From NCBI GenBank assembly GCA_015680685.1, contig MNCI01009009.1, positions 45,039-109,038 on the forward strand: 64,000 nt of DNA. The letters run 5' to 3'. Origin of the DNA: Gnetum montanum. Lineage: Eukaryota > Streptophyta > Gnetopsida > Gnetales > Gnetaceae. Position numbers and translations under genes: made by a program. Shown one piece after another: positions 47,880-59,390 of this stretch. The first letter of the stretch is position 1. Every line of letters begins with the position of its first letter. The notes under the pieces were generated by a model that saw nothing but the letters and a program-made list of their open reading frames with translations, made no database searches and was not told the DNA's origin.

Positions 47880-47913
47880 CTCGAGGATGAGTTTTCACTT
47901 AGTCATGGGGGTA
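47880..47913 (+). other. 3' leader hairpin and polypurine tract of C
   Basis: ACTCGAGGATGAGT is followed by TTAGTCATGGGGGTA, ending at the 3' LTR. Confidence 0.75.
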
Positions 47914-48713
47914 TGATGAGTCGCCATTTAGTGCACCACGATATCACGTACGCGATATTGTAGTCTATCTCCTCATCTATAAATAAGAGGAGCTAGTTAG
48001 GAGTTAGGATAATTAGATTAGAAGTTTAAAGTTAGTTTTGATTTTAGTTCTTGTTTTTTTCTCAACCCTTTTCCTCCCAATGTATGCCTATAGTGTGGTG
48101 AATGTAATTGTATGGCATCCTTTATTCGAGTGTGACGTACTTGGACACGCATATGACCAGTGATAAAGATCGAGATTACTTCATCATTGCAGCATTCACT
48201 TAGTTTACTCATTTAATTAATTATTATTTACTGCTTTCCTAGTTAATCTCTCTCTCACCCTTAAACTCCTATTAAACGCAGAATGAGTATGACTTGATTA
48301 AAAGCATTTAAGTGTGACTACTTAGTAACCCAGTAGCATACCTAGGATCTGCGCTTGGTAATCCCAGTGGTAGTCATGCATGAAGTCCAAGATGTGTACA
48401 GATACTCAGGAAACGGATGCTCATCGCACTTAAGTTAGCTATATTCCTTCTCACCCTTTCCCTCTTAGCTTAGTTAATATTATCTTCCATTGCCTTCAGG
48501 AGTAGCATTAGGTTAGAAACACATCATACACCTCACTCTAGACTAAACCATATGTGAAAAAGCTAATACTAGTCTAGTTGGGAAGACAACGACCTGCGGC
48601 CTAAGGCTAATTGTCTAGATGCCACAACTAGTCCGTTTGTAGAGTTCGACCGAATCGCACGTGTAATGCTCGTATTCATATGGTTGAGTGTAGGGGTACC
48701 TCTCCACTCATCA
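47914..48713 (+). repeat. 3' LTR of element C
   Basis: 800 bp from TGATGAGTCGCC to CTCATCA, with TATAAATA at 47978-47985. It closely matches the 5' LTR except for the missing palindromic module. Confidence 0.94.
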
Positions 48714-49070
48714 GGTAATGATTTTTTTCATGTGGTTGTAATGATCTTATGACTATAACTTTAGAATGATGTAATGCAATATCATTAACAAGGATATGGA
48801 CTTGGTCTGAAACCTAGATGAATAGGTGTGATGGTCATTCTAACCACATTCAATATAAGGACCCATTATGAACATGATACAACATCTCACATTTCATTCT
48901 CTACAATTCCTTGTTATTCTATTATTTACCTTACTAATACATGCAATTATTTACCTTATGGTTTTATTTAGTAGAGTGTAGGATTCCAACTATAGTAGTT
49001 GTATGGATGTGGCATATAGACCAAATCAACATCTAATCTTCAATGTGCCTATAGACACATTGTGAGGTGG

Positions 49071-49125
49071 TTACACAAGAGCACAAATAAGTAGAGTCTA
49101 CTTTGGAGAGGATCCACTTGTATAA
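49071..49125 (+). ncRNA. Conserved RNA stem-loop (F copy)
   Basis: 55 nt. TTACACAAG (49071-49079) faces CTTGTATAA (49117-49125), one mismatch. Inner hairpin AAGTAG-AGT-CTACTT (49089-49103) is perfect although its sequence differs from every other copy. The box reads CTTTGGAGAGGATCCA. Confidence 0.65.
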
Positions 49126-49340
49126 GTTTTAATAGATCTTCTTTATACACCAACTTCGCATGCTCATATCATTAAGTTGAATGCATCATTATTTTCAACT
49201 CATCCTCATGATTATCTCTCACATCAAAATGCCTCACCACACTATCCTCATCTCTAGACCCTTCCTAGAGCTCTCATTTAACCCCTATTTACTTCAAAAT
49301 TCATGAAAATCATGTAGAAATTCAAAAGAAAATTTTTGGC

Positions 49341-49409
49341 ATAGGTTGCATTGACACAACACTCTCCATTGATGCATACCCACTAACACAATGCAAAATA
49401 CTATAAATA
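49341..49409 (+). promoter_or_regulatory. Internal promoter of F upstream of ORF2
   Basis: GCATTGAC (near 49348) and CATTGATG (49367-49374) precede CTATAAATAC (TATA box 49402-49409). The same two octamers occur in F's own 3' LTR (52744-52752 and 52773-52780). Position relative to stem-loop and ORF2 agrees with C. Confidence 0.5.
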
Positions 49410-49631
49410 CATGGAATTTTTAACCAAATTTTTATCATTTTTGCTTAAACAAGAAGGGACCTGTTTGTCATTTTGAGAGTCCATAGCCTTCATAGAATCA
49501 TATCTTCCAAACTATAAATTCAGTCTCCACCATTTTAGAATTTGTAAGCACCATGATAGAGCTCTACATTGAAGGAGTATAGCATTGTAGATTTCAAATA
49601 ATTTAGACATCCCATGTTTAAAGTAACAAAG

Positions 49632-49810
49632 GTAGTTAAACATGATAAGCAATTAAATACTTTAAGGATATTCAAAATAATAGATTATGATCACTTAGAG
49701 ATATTATGCTAAATTTTTGTGAAATTAGGTCAATTTAGGAATGATCAAAGTTTAAAATGCTTAAATTTAAACATTTAAAGCCTAATCAATGATCGATTAT
49801 GCAATTGTAG
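49632..49810 (+). other. Predicted leader intron before ORF2 of F
   Basis: Donor ACAAAG/GTAGTT, branch-like CCTAATC near 49780, acceptor GCAATTGTAG ending at 49810, ATG at 49811. It is 179 nt long, against 223 nt in C. Confidence 0.5.
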
Positions 49811-52420
49811 ATGCTACATAAAAGAGGTCCATGAGTGGAAGGATCCTCTCAGAGGAGGAAAAAGCATCTAGGAGGTAGATGAGGAAAAGGAAAGAAGCAA
49901 CAACTACAATAGGAACTAAAGGTGATGCATGCAACTAAACCTCTCCAAGTGAAAATAGAATTGGAATCTGGTTGTCAAATTCTTACTACTGAAATAGGGC
50001 AATCTAGGTAATATGAAGTATCTAAACCTAGGTCTCACACCAAGAACAATCAAAATTTAGTCTTCCGAGAGTCTAACTTTGGATCCTTCCTAGAGTCTAC
50101 TCTATAAAAAATTTGAGAATACTTACAAGTAGTACCACTTTGACCCACCATTTTCACTAGTAAGGAATGGTACCTTAACAAAACTTATCTCTTTTATAAC
50201 AAATACCAAGTAGATGCCACTATCAAATTTAAATACATTATCATTTTTAACTAGGTGGAGGGAATTATGGAAGCCTTGGAATTGCCCAATGTGAGACCAA
50301 AGTTCACAATGGTGTTCAAGTAGTCTAATGCTAAAAGTAAAAAGGAGTGAACCCAAAGATTTTATGGAGTCGACTAAAAGGAATTTAAGGTATTGAGCAA
50401 CCTAGAAAGAATTTATTTCAAGATAGAGTCATATCACTTGAATCTAATGGTATGTCCTAGTAAGGTCACATCTTTCTCTACCAAGGCATGTATGGTACTT
50501 AATTCGGAAGTTTCTATTCAACCCACCTAAAAAAATCTTTCTAGAAATAGAGAACTATTTTAAGGAAAATGAAACAGGTGAGAAGACACTTTCCTTCCCA
50601 TCCCTAACTAGGAAACTCTACAAAAGAGGAGGAATAGCATGTTATGTTAATAATATAATCTAAATATTCTCAATAGCATCATGATAATAAATGATTAAAA
50701 AGGAACTATCTCTGTAGCTTTAAGAGGAAAAGGCATCACCACTGCTAGGAAAAAATACCATAGGTGCCAAAGAATGATTACAACAATTAAAAGAATACTT
50801 ACAAGCACCTAGGAATGAATATTTAAACTACTATCCTACAATAAGCCACCCAAACAATGTCACCAAGATCATCAATTGGTTGTAATAAGAGTTGATCAAT
50901 TTGTTTTTAGTGCAAAGAAGCCAAGCCACTATCCATAGTTGTAGTATCCCTATCTATAGAAAAAATACTAGAAATCTTAGGTAATGATTTAGCATTCTCA
51001 ATATTATTAGAAGAAGAAAAAGGCATGATAGTGATCATCATGCCATATAGAGGGTAAGAAACCACAACTAAGGTGATGGTAGACTTTTTTGGTAAAGTAA
51101 TAATGGTTTCTAAAACACCTTTTCCTAATTTTATTATTATGAAGGCATTTAAATATCTACAAAAACTAGTTTTAGGGATATGACAACAGCCCAACATGAA
51201 GAACTATTGGATAGAGTGGTCAATTTTGAGCAATTAATTCAATGTCTTTAACATACAAGAAGACATTTCAATAATTTAGTCTACACTATTAGAGACAAGG
51301 GATAAGATTTTCATTGTCAAAGCATAAATTTATGAGGTTAACAACCTAAATCAATAGTTGGTTGCTACTATTGTGCAAGGATGAGACCTTTGAAAAACTT
51401 CAAGTGAAACAAAGTTAGGTCAAAGAAGATAAGGATGGGACCATCTAGAATGCTTCATTGTCAGACATCATGCTAAATAATAAAAATAATGATCTTATCC
51501 ATATGCATAAGAAAAATAAAGACTTGTCCAAGGAAAATAAAAAGTTGCTAAAGATTAAGAAGTAGAAGAAACAATTTTAAAAATACCTTAAGCACTACTA
51601 GGAGAAATTGACCATAATTAACCAAGATATGAGGAGGTTGATAGTTAAAAACTAAAATCTCTTGATGGAGGAGGTACATGCAATAAGGAAAAAGTTGGCT
51701 ATTGAAATTACTTCCTAAAAAAATGAGATCCTAAAATACAAGGTCAAGAATTATTAGAGGGGCCAAGTGGGCATGTTGAAATACGTGAATAAAAAGAAGA
51801 CCTAACTTACCAAAGCCAAGATGAATGATATCCTCCAACAAATCCAACAATAAGGAAAGCACAAAAATCCATCTTTGATGGCATGAATACTTATAACAAG
51901 GTTGATATCTGAATGAAGGAGTCATAAATCAATGAGATGATAGAATACATGAAACATGTTAATCTCTAATATACTAATCTAGAAATGCCTACTATTAGGA
52001 GGACATGGTTAGAATTGGAGAAGCAAGTGACCAGATCATACTTACTATATAAAAACAAGTTTAAGATTCATAAATATACAAAACAAAAGTAAGATATAGT
52101 GCATGTAAAGCTCGAGATTCTCAAAGCTAAATTTGAAGATCAGCAATCAATGACAATGAACCCTAGCTAAGAGAATGACTAACCATCAAGAGCTAAAGAA
52201 CACGACCATAACATTTGATATCAAATATAAACACTTTGTTATCTAGTTTGTTAATGTCAAAGAGATGTTTCCTACTTTTTCTTAACCTTAGAATTTGCTA
52301 AAAATAGAAACTATAGGTAAAGTATCCTAAATAATCAATGATCCCAAGAGTAAGAAGGAAAATATAAAGTCTTATTAAATGCATTTTAGTGGGCAAAAGT
52401 AGTAGCAATAGTACTAGGGC
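49811..52420 (+). pseudogene. ORF2 of element F (decayed homologue)
   Basis: Begins MLHKRGP, aligning with MAPKCGQKEGP of C. The block LERIYFKIESYHL near 50395 matches ERIYFKIGMYHL of C, and the KKLLK-rich and Glu-rich part at 51480-52200 corresponds to the coiled coil. Stops and frameshifts are numerous, consistent with greater age than C. I see no membrane segment. Confidence 0.65.
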
Positions 52421-52683
52421 AACCACAACCCTAGCCAAGACATTAAAAACCACAACATGAGCCAAAGAAGCCATCACCTCCTAGCACCATCTAAGGCATA
52501 TACCTTGGGAAGTATTGTATATATTTACATAAGCAATTTTTATAATGTGTCCAAATTTAATAAGTTAAATTATAATCACTCATCTAGTTCTTGTAATGTG
52601 ACACTCAAGTTAAGTAGTCAACTAATTAATCAGTCTCATACTTCCCCAATTTTGTAAACAACTTGGTCCTAATTTTGTTGACT

Positions 52684-52722
52684 CAAGGAAGAGTTTCCAT
52701 TCAATTATGTGGGTTACATTAA
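52684..52722 (+). other. 3' leader and polypurine tract of F
   Basis: CTCAAGGAAGAGTTTCCATT followed by ATGTGGGTTA corresponds to the hairpin and GTCATGGGGGTA tract of C. Confidence 0.55.
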
Positions 52723-52820
52723 TGAAAAAATTTTAACACATTAGCATTGATGTAGTCCTTGCTTTATCATTAGCATTGACGTAGTGTCAATTTCAATAGC
52801 AATTTCTGCATTATAAATAA
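52723..52820 (+). repeat. 3' LTR of element F, left part
   Basis: Starts TGAAAAAATTTTAACA, aligned with the start of the 5' LTR at 15965. It has ATTAGCATTGATGTAG and ATTAGCATTGACGTAG in U3, then ATTATAAATAAACC, the TATA region. The copia element G interrupts it here. Confidence 0.65.
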
Positions 52821-52999
52821 ACCCAATGATGAAGAAATTATCAAAATCAAAGCCTTGAATAATAGAATATATTACCTCAAATGTGACTATCTCAATAAAA
52901 AAGGAAACATCATAAGCAACCATACTACTCAAGAAAATCATGTCCTTACAACAAAAACTAATCAAATTTCAAACAAGGATGAAGTTAAGGAAAATGATA

Positions 53000-55470
53000 A
53001 TGAAGACTTTAGCAAGTCTAGACTTTGACATGGAAGGCTTGGTCACACCTCTTATCAAAAAATTAACAAAATGATCAAATAAGAAAAAGATACAAGAATA
53101 AAAATTTCAAATATTTCTCAAGAAAAATATGAGACTTGCATACAAGGAAAGCCAACTAATTCTCCTCACAACTTTTACATGATAAAAAAGAAAAATCATT
53201 TCATCTTGTGCACATTGATCTTATTTGGTTAATGACTACTCAACAAGAGGGACAAACTATTTCATGGTCATAGTAGGTGACTACTCAAGATGAACTTGGA
53301 CTTATAATCTAACATAAAAGTATGAAGACGTCACATACTTTGAAACATTCCACAAACTACTTGAAAACTCCATAAATGTAAACATTAAGGCCATTAGATT
53401 AGATAAAGGAGGTGAATTCATAAATAAAGAATTTAACGAGTTCTATAAAGAAAATTGTATCTTTCATTAGACCACATGTGAATATAACTCATAATCAAAT
53501 GAAGTTGCTAAAAGAAAAATCCAAACAGTACAAGACATGCGAAGGTACTTACTAAAGCATGTCTCAATACTTGACCAATATTGGAGTACAGCCATCACAT
53601 TTTCTTGTTACATTTCTAATCGAATCATCATCAAAAGTAATGAAGAAAGAACTCCATATGAAGTTTTATACAACAAAATTCCTAACTTTCATATAAGAAT
53701 ATTTTGGTATCGTTGCTATGTAAAGATCCTAAAATGATTCATTGACAAACTTGAGGACAAAGGAAATAAATGCATCTTTCTTGGTTATAATTTGCATACC
53801 AATGAATACAAGTACTATGACCTAATAAGTTAGAAATTGCATATTTCAAGAGATGTTATACTTAATAAGACAAAGTTCAGTACAAGTGATTTTTTCAAAT
53901 AGAAAAAGAAATTATACACATATCAATCATTAAAATCATGGGTTCAAAGAGACCATCATTGCACTCAAATGCTAGATAAAATTTTTGAAAGAAGAACTAC
54001 AAGATCTAATAATATTACAAATATGGCATAGTTAGTAGTCTCAAGTAAACCAACTAATGTCAATGAAGCAATGATATTAAAAGTTTGGAAAGAAGCCATG
54101 GATAAAGAGTATAATGCCATCCTAAGAAATAACATATGGGAATTCGTAGATAAACCAAAAGATAAGAAGGTTATTAATTGCAAGTGACTGTATAAAACAA
54201 AGTACAATAAGAAAGGAGAAGTCATAACAATAAAGAAATATTTCCACTGATGGCCAGAGTTGAAACCATTAAGCTCATTCTCTTCATAGCAGCACATAAA
54301 GATATAAAGGTTCAATAAATGGATGTAAACCTAGCATTTTTAAATAGATATATTAAAGAAGAAATACACATCTACTAACTTGAATGTTATGTTATCAAAG
54401 GAAAAGAGAATAAACTGTGCAAACTCAACAAAGCTCTATATGGCCTAAAGCAAGCACCTAAGACCTGGTTCCACAAAATTAATGACTATCTTATTAAGAA
54501 GAATTATCAAAATTGCATGTTTGAACCAATAATATTTCAAGAAGGAAGAAGATGAATTTATCATCATATCACTCTATGTAGAAGACATTATCTTTGTTTC
54601 CACTAATAAAAGACTAGTAGAAGATTTCAATAATGATGTTAAAATTGAATTTGAAATGAAGGACCTAAGAGCACTAAAATACTTCCTAGGGATTGAAGTC
54701 AACCAACATGAGAAGGAAATGAAGATTCATTAAACCAAAGATGCAAACTCCATCATTAAAAAATTTAATCTAACGAATGAAAAGCCAATCAGTAGTTTAT
54801 TGCCATAAAGTTTAAAGTTAACTAGCAAAGATAAGACTCCTCTCATACATACAAGCATATTAGAACCTTGATTAAATCACTTCAACTTCTTTGCCACACC
54901 AAACTAGATTTAGAAAATGCAACATCGTACTTATCTAGATTCATGCAAGAGCCAACACAATATCACATGAAAGCACTTGTGCATCTTCTCATGCATATTC
55001 ATATGTTAATTGTGTAGAAGACAATGACGATAGAAAGTCCACGTCAAGAGTTTTCATTATACATGGAAAATCTCCAACATATTAGAAATCAAGAAAACAA
55101 CCATCCATTAGCTTATTAATTTGTGAAGTAGAATTTATTGCTATGGCCAAATGCCTCCAACAAATACTTTGGCTAAACAAACTTCTCTCACACCTAGGAT
55201 TTGAAGTTTATCTCCCTAAGAATTTGTATTGTGATAATACAATAGCAATCCAACTATCCCAAGACTATGTGCATCACAAAAAGTCAAAACACACTAACAT
55301 CAAATACTATTTCATCAAGTAAGAAGTGAAAGAAAGAACCATCAAATCCATTCACATTAGTTCAAAAGAGTAACTTTCTAACTTAATAAAAAAATATTGT
55401 CTCATAGGATGAAGTACCTCAATGAATCTATAGAAATTTAAAGCATGACAAAGAAAGAAGAAAGCAAAGA
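53000..55470 (+). pseudogene. copia pol pseudogene (integrase, RT, RNase H)
   Basis: Pre-integrase block GRLGHTSYQKINKM near 53035 and CIQGK near 53140. Integrase core with VDDYSR-like GDYSR (about 53275), KGGEF (about 53408) and SNEERTPYEVLYNKIPN (53636-53686). RT with MDVNLAFLNRYI near 54325, KALYGLKQAP near 54430 and YVEDI near 54580 in place of YVDD. RNase H with EVEFIAMAKCLQ (about 55130), YCDNTIAI (about 55230) and HTNIKYYFIK (about 55300). All copia blocks are recognisable, with scattered stops. Confidence 0.85.
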
Positions 55471-55509
55471 TGAAGAATGAAGATTGTCTTCAATTCTAAG
55501 AAGGGATTG

Positions 55510-56410
55510 GTGGTTTTTTAAGTAGAAGATAATAATTTATTATTTTTATATCATATTATTTTATTTTAATAAAACATAGAAAATTTTTGGATTGATAAGT
55601 AGTTGTAATGTTATTTTGGTCCCAATCCATATATATACTTTTTAGGGTTATTTTATCATTAAGGCTATATTATGTTATTTTTCATAAACTCTACTCCACC
55701 TATCATATATATATATATATACAAGGAATCTCTTAAAAATTTGTATGAAGGAACCACCAATGTAATTTTAGTAAGAATTTTGCTATGTCATCATTAGTTC
55801 ATCAATCTTTTAGAAATTCATCAACATCATTCATCATTATTTACTTAATCTTGGAAGCTGAATAGTTAGAATTTAGGGACATTCACTATTTTGATTATAT
55901 CTCAGTTGCTTTTCAATATTTTTAGTGATTTCAAATTTATTTGAAAGCTAGCTCATGTAGATGTATTTAGTTAAAATTTCATCACAATATATATTATGGT
56001 TTGGAATATATTTACTTTGATATTTGGTATATTTTTAAAGTGCTAATATTTTACCAAAATGAATGATGACCAATGATTAGATTATTTCTCCCTTATCTCA
56101 CAATGATTTGATGCCATTCTAGATTTATTTGAATGTTAATATTTGTAGAAAGGTTCAGTTAAAATTTTAGTAGTAGAAACTTGACACCTTTTGAGTTATT
56201 ATCTCTCAAAATTGCACTACTAGAATTACCACAATTTTTGATCGATTGGAAAGAACATAATATAATTTTTGGTTTCAAATATATTTTTTAGTACTTCTTC
56301 TTTCCAAATTATAGATAAATTCTTAAGGTTTCCAAAAATACAAATCTTATTAGCTTATTCATTTTGAATTCAAGATAACCAAGCAAGTATTTTACTGCCT
56401 AAAATTACTT
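55510..56410 (+). repeat. Candidate 3' LTR of copia element G
   Basis: Begins TGGTGGTT after the purine-rich AAGAAGGGAT near 55500, and contains a TATATATATA run at 55710-55720. No second LTR is available for comparison. AT-rich, without genes. Confidence 0.4.
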
Positions 56411-57161
56411 TAATAAATATGCATACCCATTACATTTATGCCATCATTCAATCATTTCCTTAGCTAGACTTTTGTAGTTTTATTTTGTGAAAGTTATAAT
56501 TTTTCGATCAAGTGCCCACAACATGGATTGAGTGGATTGTATGGAGTTTTATTTGAGTGCTTCATGTACCTAGATATACTCGCATGGCAAAAATCAAAAT
56601 CAAGATACATTCTATTCATTACCACACTTGGCTTAGTATTTTAATCTTTAACTTTATAGCTTACTTTAATTGCTCTTTTACTTTTCATGTACGTAATTAA
56701 TTATTTTACTTCATTGCACTTAAAGTAATTTGTGCAAGTATGACTAACTTCAAGAGTAAATGTATTAACATTTAGTAATTCTAATAGTGTATACTTGGTA
56801 CACCCAATAATGAATACTTGATAACCCATTGATGTTAATACATATTTAGGATGTGTATGAAAAGTTAGAAATGGACATTTTATGCTTAGGATAAATTAGA
56901 TTTATTTTCTACACTTAGGTTAATTAGATTAATATTTTAACATTTTTAACAATTCATTAATAAAACCTAACAATATGTCTCAATCATATTCAACCATGCA
57001 ACTTGAGCCTACACAAGTGTGATTGGGAAGATAATAATTACCAACTTAACACTTGACTATCTAAGGCATCTAACTAGATCTAGTCCATAGAATTCAATTG
57101 GATCATGCATGAATGCTTGTAATTTGTATGGTTTGGCATAGGATTGCTCTACTAGTCATCA
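56411..57161 (+). repeat. 3' LTR of element F, right part
   Basis: Resumes with AATAAATATGCATACCC and aligns with 16041-16802, including TTAGCTAGACT and ACAACATGGATT, ending AGTCATCA at 57161. Confidence 0.75.
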
Positions 57162-57600
57162 TGTTCTAAATTTAAAATTTTTCAAAAGACAAATGCCCAA
57201 ATGGTTACCCTACACTCAAGACAACTATAAGTAATGCTATCATCAATAGTACTACTATCATAGTGGGGTTCTACCTTACTCTTAAGAGTACTATTAATAG
57301 TAGTGGCAAAACCTACAACCATGGGAGATGCCACCACCAAGACAGAAATATCCCTATAGACAACCAAATTCTTATGGGTATCATGTCCAGCAACCTAACT
57401 CTCCAAGTGTCTTTAACCCATGCTCATGCTCTCACCATATGCTCTAGAGTACCATAAACCTACCACTCTACAAATCAAATTTTCCTCATATGCTCCTCAT
57501 CCTTACCAGTATTCTTAACAACATGCTTCTAATCCTTTATCCCTTACTCCACTTGTGCAAGGTGAAATTCCTTCATAGCCACAATAACAAAATGCTACCT
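57162..57600 (+). pseudogene. gag C-terminus of element H
   Basis: Continues the gag cut at 15964. It aligns with F at 26750-27050, including AAGAGTACTATTA (about 57283) and the GGGAGATGCCACCACCAAG block. Frame broken. Confidence 0.6.
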
Positions 57601-57739
57601 AAGTTGTGAACATGTAGGTGGCTGATAATTCAAGCAATCTTAAGCATAAGTCTAGAAGCATCTATTCTTTAGACCTATTAATCCACCTAAGCCTTCGCAA
57701 GCATTTATGGTTGTGAACCCTACATCTACAATCTTACAA

Positions 57740-58300
57740 ATCACTTAAGAGCCATATTATGTTGACAAATGTTATTACAAATTGAATAAAGAAAAAAAAT
57801 TTGTAGGAAGAGAACTCATCCTAGAAGACCCCTCATTTCTTTGTAGATTGTAGGAAGTGCTCCATGCAAAGCTATATTAAACTTAGATTCTGCACTAAAC
57901 TTAATCTCTCAAGAGATGCACAAAGCTTGAAACCTACCATCATTGTCAAAGTATAACATCATATTAGAACATGGAGACCAATCCATCATTGTGCCTTTAA
58001 AATTGGTAGAAAACATTATTACTTTCATTAGTAAGTAATCATATCCTTAAAATTTATTTATGATCCATGTGGAAAATTACAAGGAAGAATTTTTCATTAT
58101 TATGGGAAGAACTAGGTTGAGTACCATTGATGCCAACCTAGGGATTAGATAATTATTTTTAGAAATTTTTTAAGGAAAATAAACATGAAGTCATCGAGAA
58201 AAAGTATGTTTCATTCATCATGTATAGTAACATAGGATGCAACTACATGTATAAAGTCTAGAACATTAGTCAACAAAGCATCATGACATGTAATGAATAA
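57740..58300 (+). pseudogene. Protease pseudogene of element H
   Basis: Segments LNLSREMHKA, NLPSLSKYNI, DQSIIVPLKLVE and IIMGRTRLST (58100-58130) match the protease of A, B, D and F. The catalytic triplet has decayed (LNLDSA-like near 57880). Confidence 0.6.
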
Positions 58301-58659
58301 GAAGTGTGTGTCTAGAGATTCTTATACACAATAGCCAAAAAACAATAAGACAGACAAGGATTAATAACAAATGAAAGATTCAAAACCAAAATGGACATGG
58401 AACTAGCAAAATCACTCACCATCTCATATGTTAAGGAACTGAATCAAATTATGAATATAAAGTAGCAACTTTCCTAGGTAGCACATGTATAACAAGAAGA
58501 AGATACTAATTGGGGGAATTAAAGATTCTTTAAAAACCTATGATGGAATTGATTGAGCTTAAAATAGTATTATAATTTCTAGAATATTTTTTAATTAAGA
58601 ACAAAAAACCAATTATAATCAATGCAAAGCTAATAAAGGAACAAAAGAAAAAGCTATTG

Positions 58660-59390
58660 TAAGTTGTGAATAAACGATTCATAGCATTTGCATGGCCCTA
58701 TGATGATATCACTAGAATTGAGCCATGTATATACCAACATCACATATATACAAATCCTACAATAAAGCCTAAGCATCAACTAGAGTACAAATTAAATGCA
58801 AAATTGAAAATGGTAGTCAACAAGGAAATCAAAAAGCTCCTAAGAACTAAGTTCATCTATCTTATTACAAATAGTAAGTGGATAATCCCATTGGTGGTTG
58901 TACCAAAGAAAGAAGGCCAATGGTGAATTTGCATCAATTCCAAATTACTTAACATAAAATTATTCAAGGATAAATTTCCATTAATATTTTTTCATCAAGT
59001 GTTACATACAATTGTAGGCCACAAGTACTAAAATTTTTTGGACAATTATAATAACTATAAAAAAAATCCAAATTGCATTAGAGGATTAGGTTAAGATAAT
59101 GTTCACAAGTTCTTTAGGCAGTTTTGCAGACAAGAAGATGTCCTTTTGCTTGTACAATGTACTTACTACTTTCCAATGCCTAGGCTTAAGCATATTCCAA
59201 AAGCAAAATGAAAATGGTATTGAAGTCTTCATGGATGACTTCTTCACCCATGGATCTAACTTTGAATAAGCCTTGAACTAAATAAAATAAGTATTTATGA
59301 GATGTGTGAAGATGAACCTAAAGCTAAACCTCTAAGAAGCTTGCAAGATTGAGTTCAAGGTGGTGCTCTCACAAGAGACACATACACAAT
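58660..59390 (+). pseudogene. Reverse transcriptase pseudogene of element H (5' part)
   Basis: An 86-codon open stretch (58666-58926) contains KKLLRTKFIYLITNSKW and VVVPKKEGQW, standard gypsy RT blocks. Further blocks (FKDKFPL, MSFC near 59140, VFMDDFFTHGSNF at about 59230 with both catalytic Asp) follow after frameshifts. Alignment with F ends near 59390; the rest of H is not found in this window. Confidence 0.8.

Larger units (their letters stand above)
31828..48713 (+). mobile_element. Element C: LTR retrotransposon with gag and ORF2 but no pol
   Basis: Flanked by an exact GGTAA duplication (31823-31827 and 48714-48718) in the spacer of F. Its LTRs (833 and 800 bp) are of the A/B/D family. 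It carries gag, then noncoding DNA, the conserved stem-loop and the ORF2 unit. Protease, RT and integrase are missing. It contains D and solo LTR E; without them C is about 8.4 kb. Confidence 0.95.
52821..56410 (+). mobile_element. Element G: decayed Ty1/copia retrotransposon inside F's LTR
   Basis: About 3.6 kb with pol domains in the copia order, integrase before RT. The 5' LTR, primer site and gag are not visible, so the left part seems to have been deleted. The right end carries a candidate 3' LTR. Both borders lie near AATAAA in the F LTR. Confidence 0.75.
15965..57161 (+). mobile_element. Element F: decayed autonomous Athila/Tat-like gypsy retrotransposon
   Basis: F is split by B, C and G. 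Its pieces in order are the 5' LTR and primer site (15965-16927), gag (24004-27080), protease, RT, RNase H and integrase (27440-30840), a noncoding spacer (31030-31827), the ORF2 unit (48714-52722) and the 3' LTR (52723 to about 52820 and 56411-57161). Removing the insertions leaves about 13.6 kb. The gene order and tRNA-Asp primer agree with the Athila/Tat branch. No clear target duplication was found, but the flanks belong to one gag gene (H) on both sides, which fixes the insertion. Confidence 0.8.
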
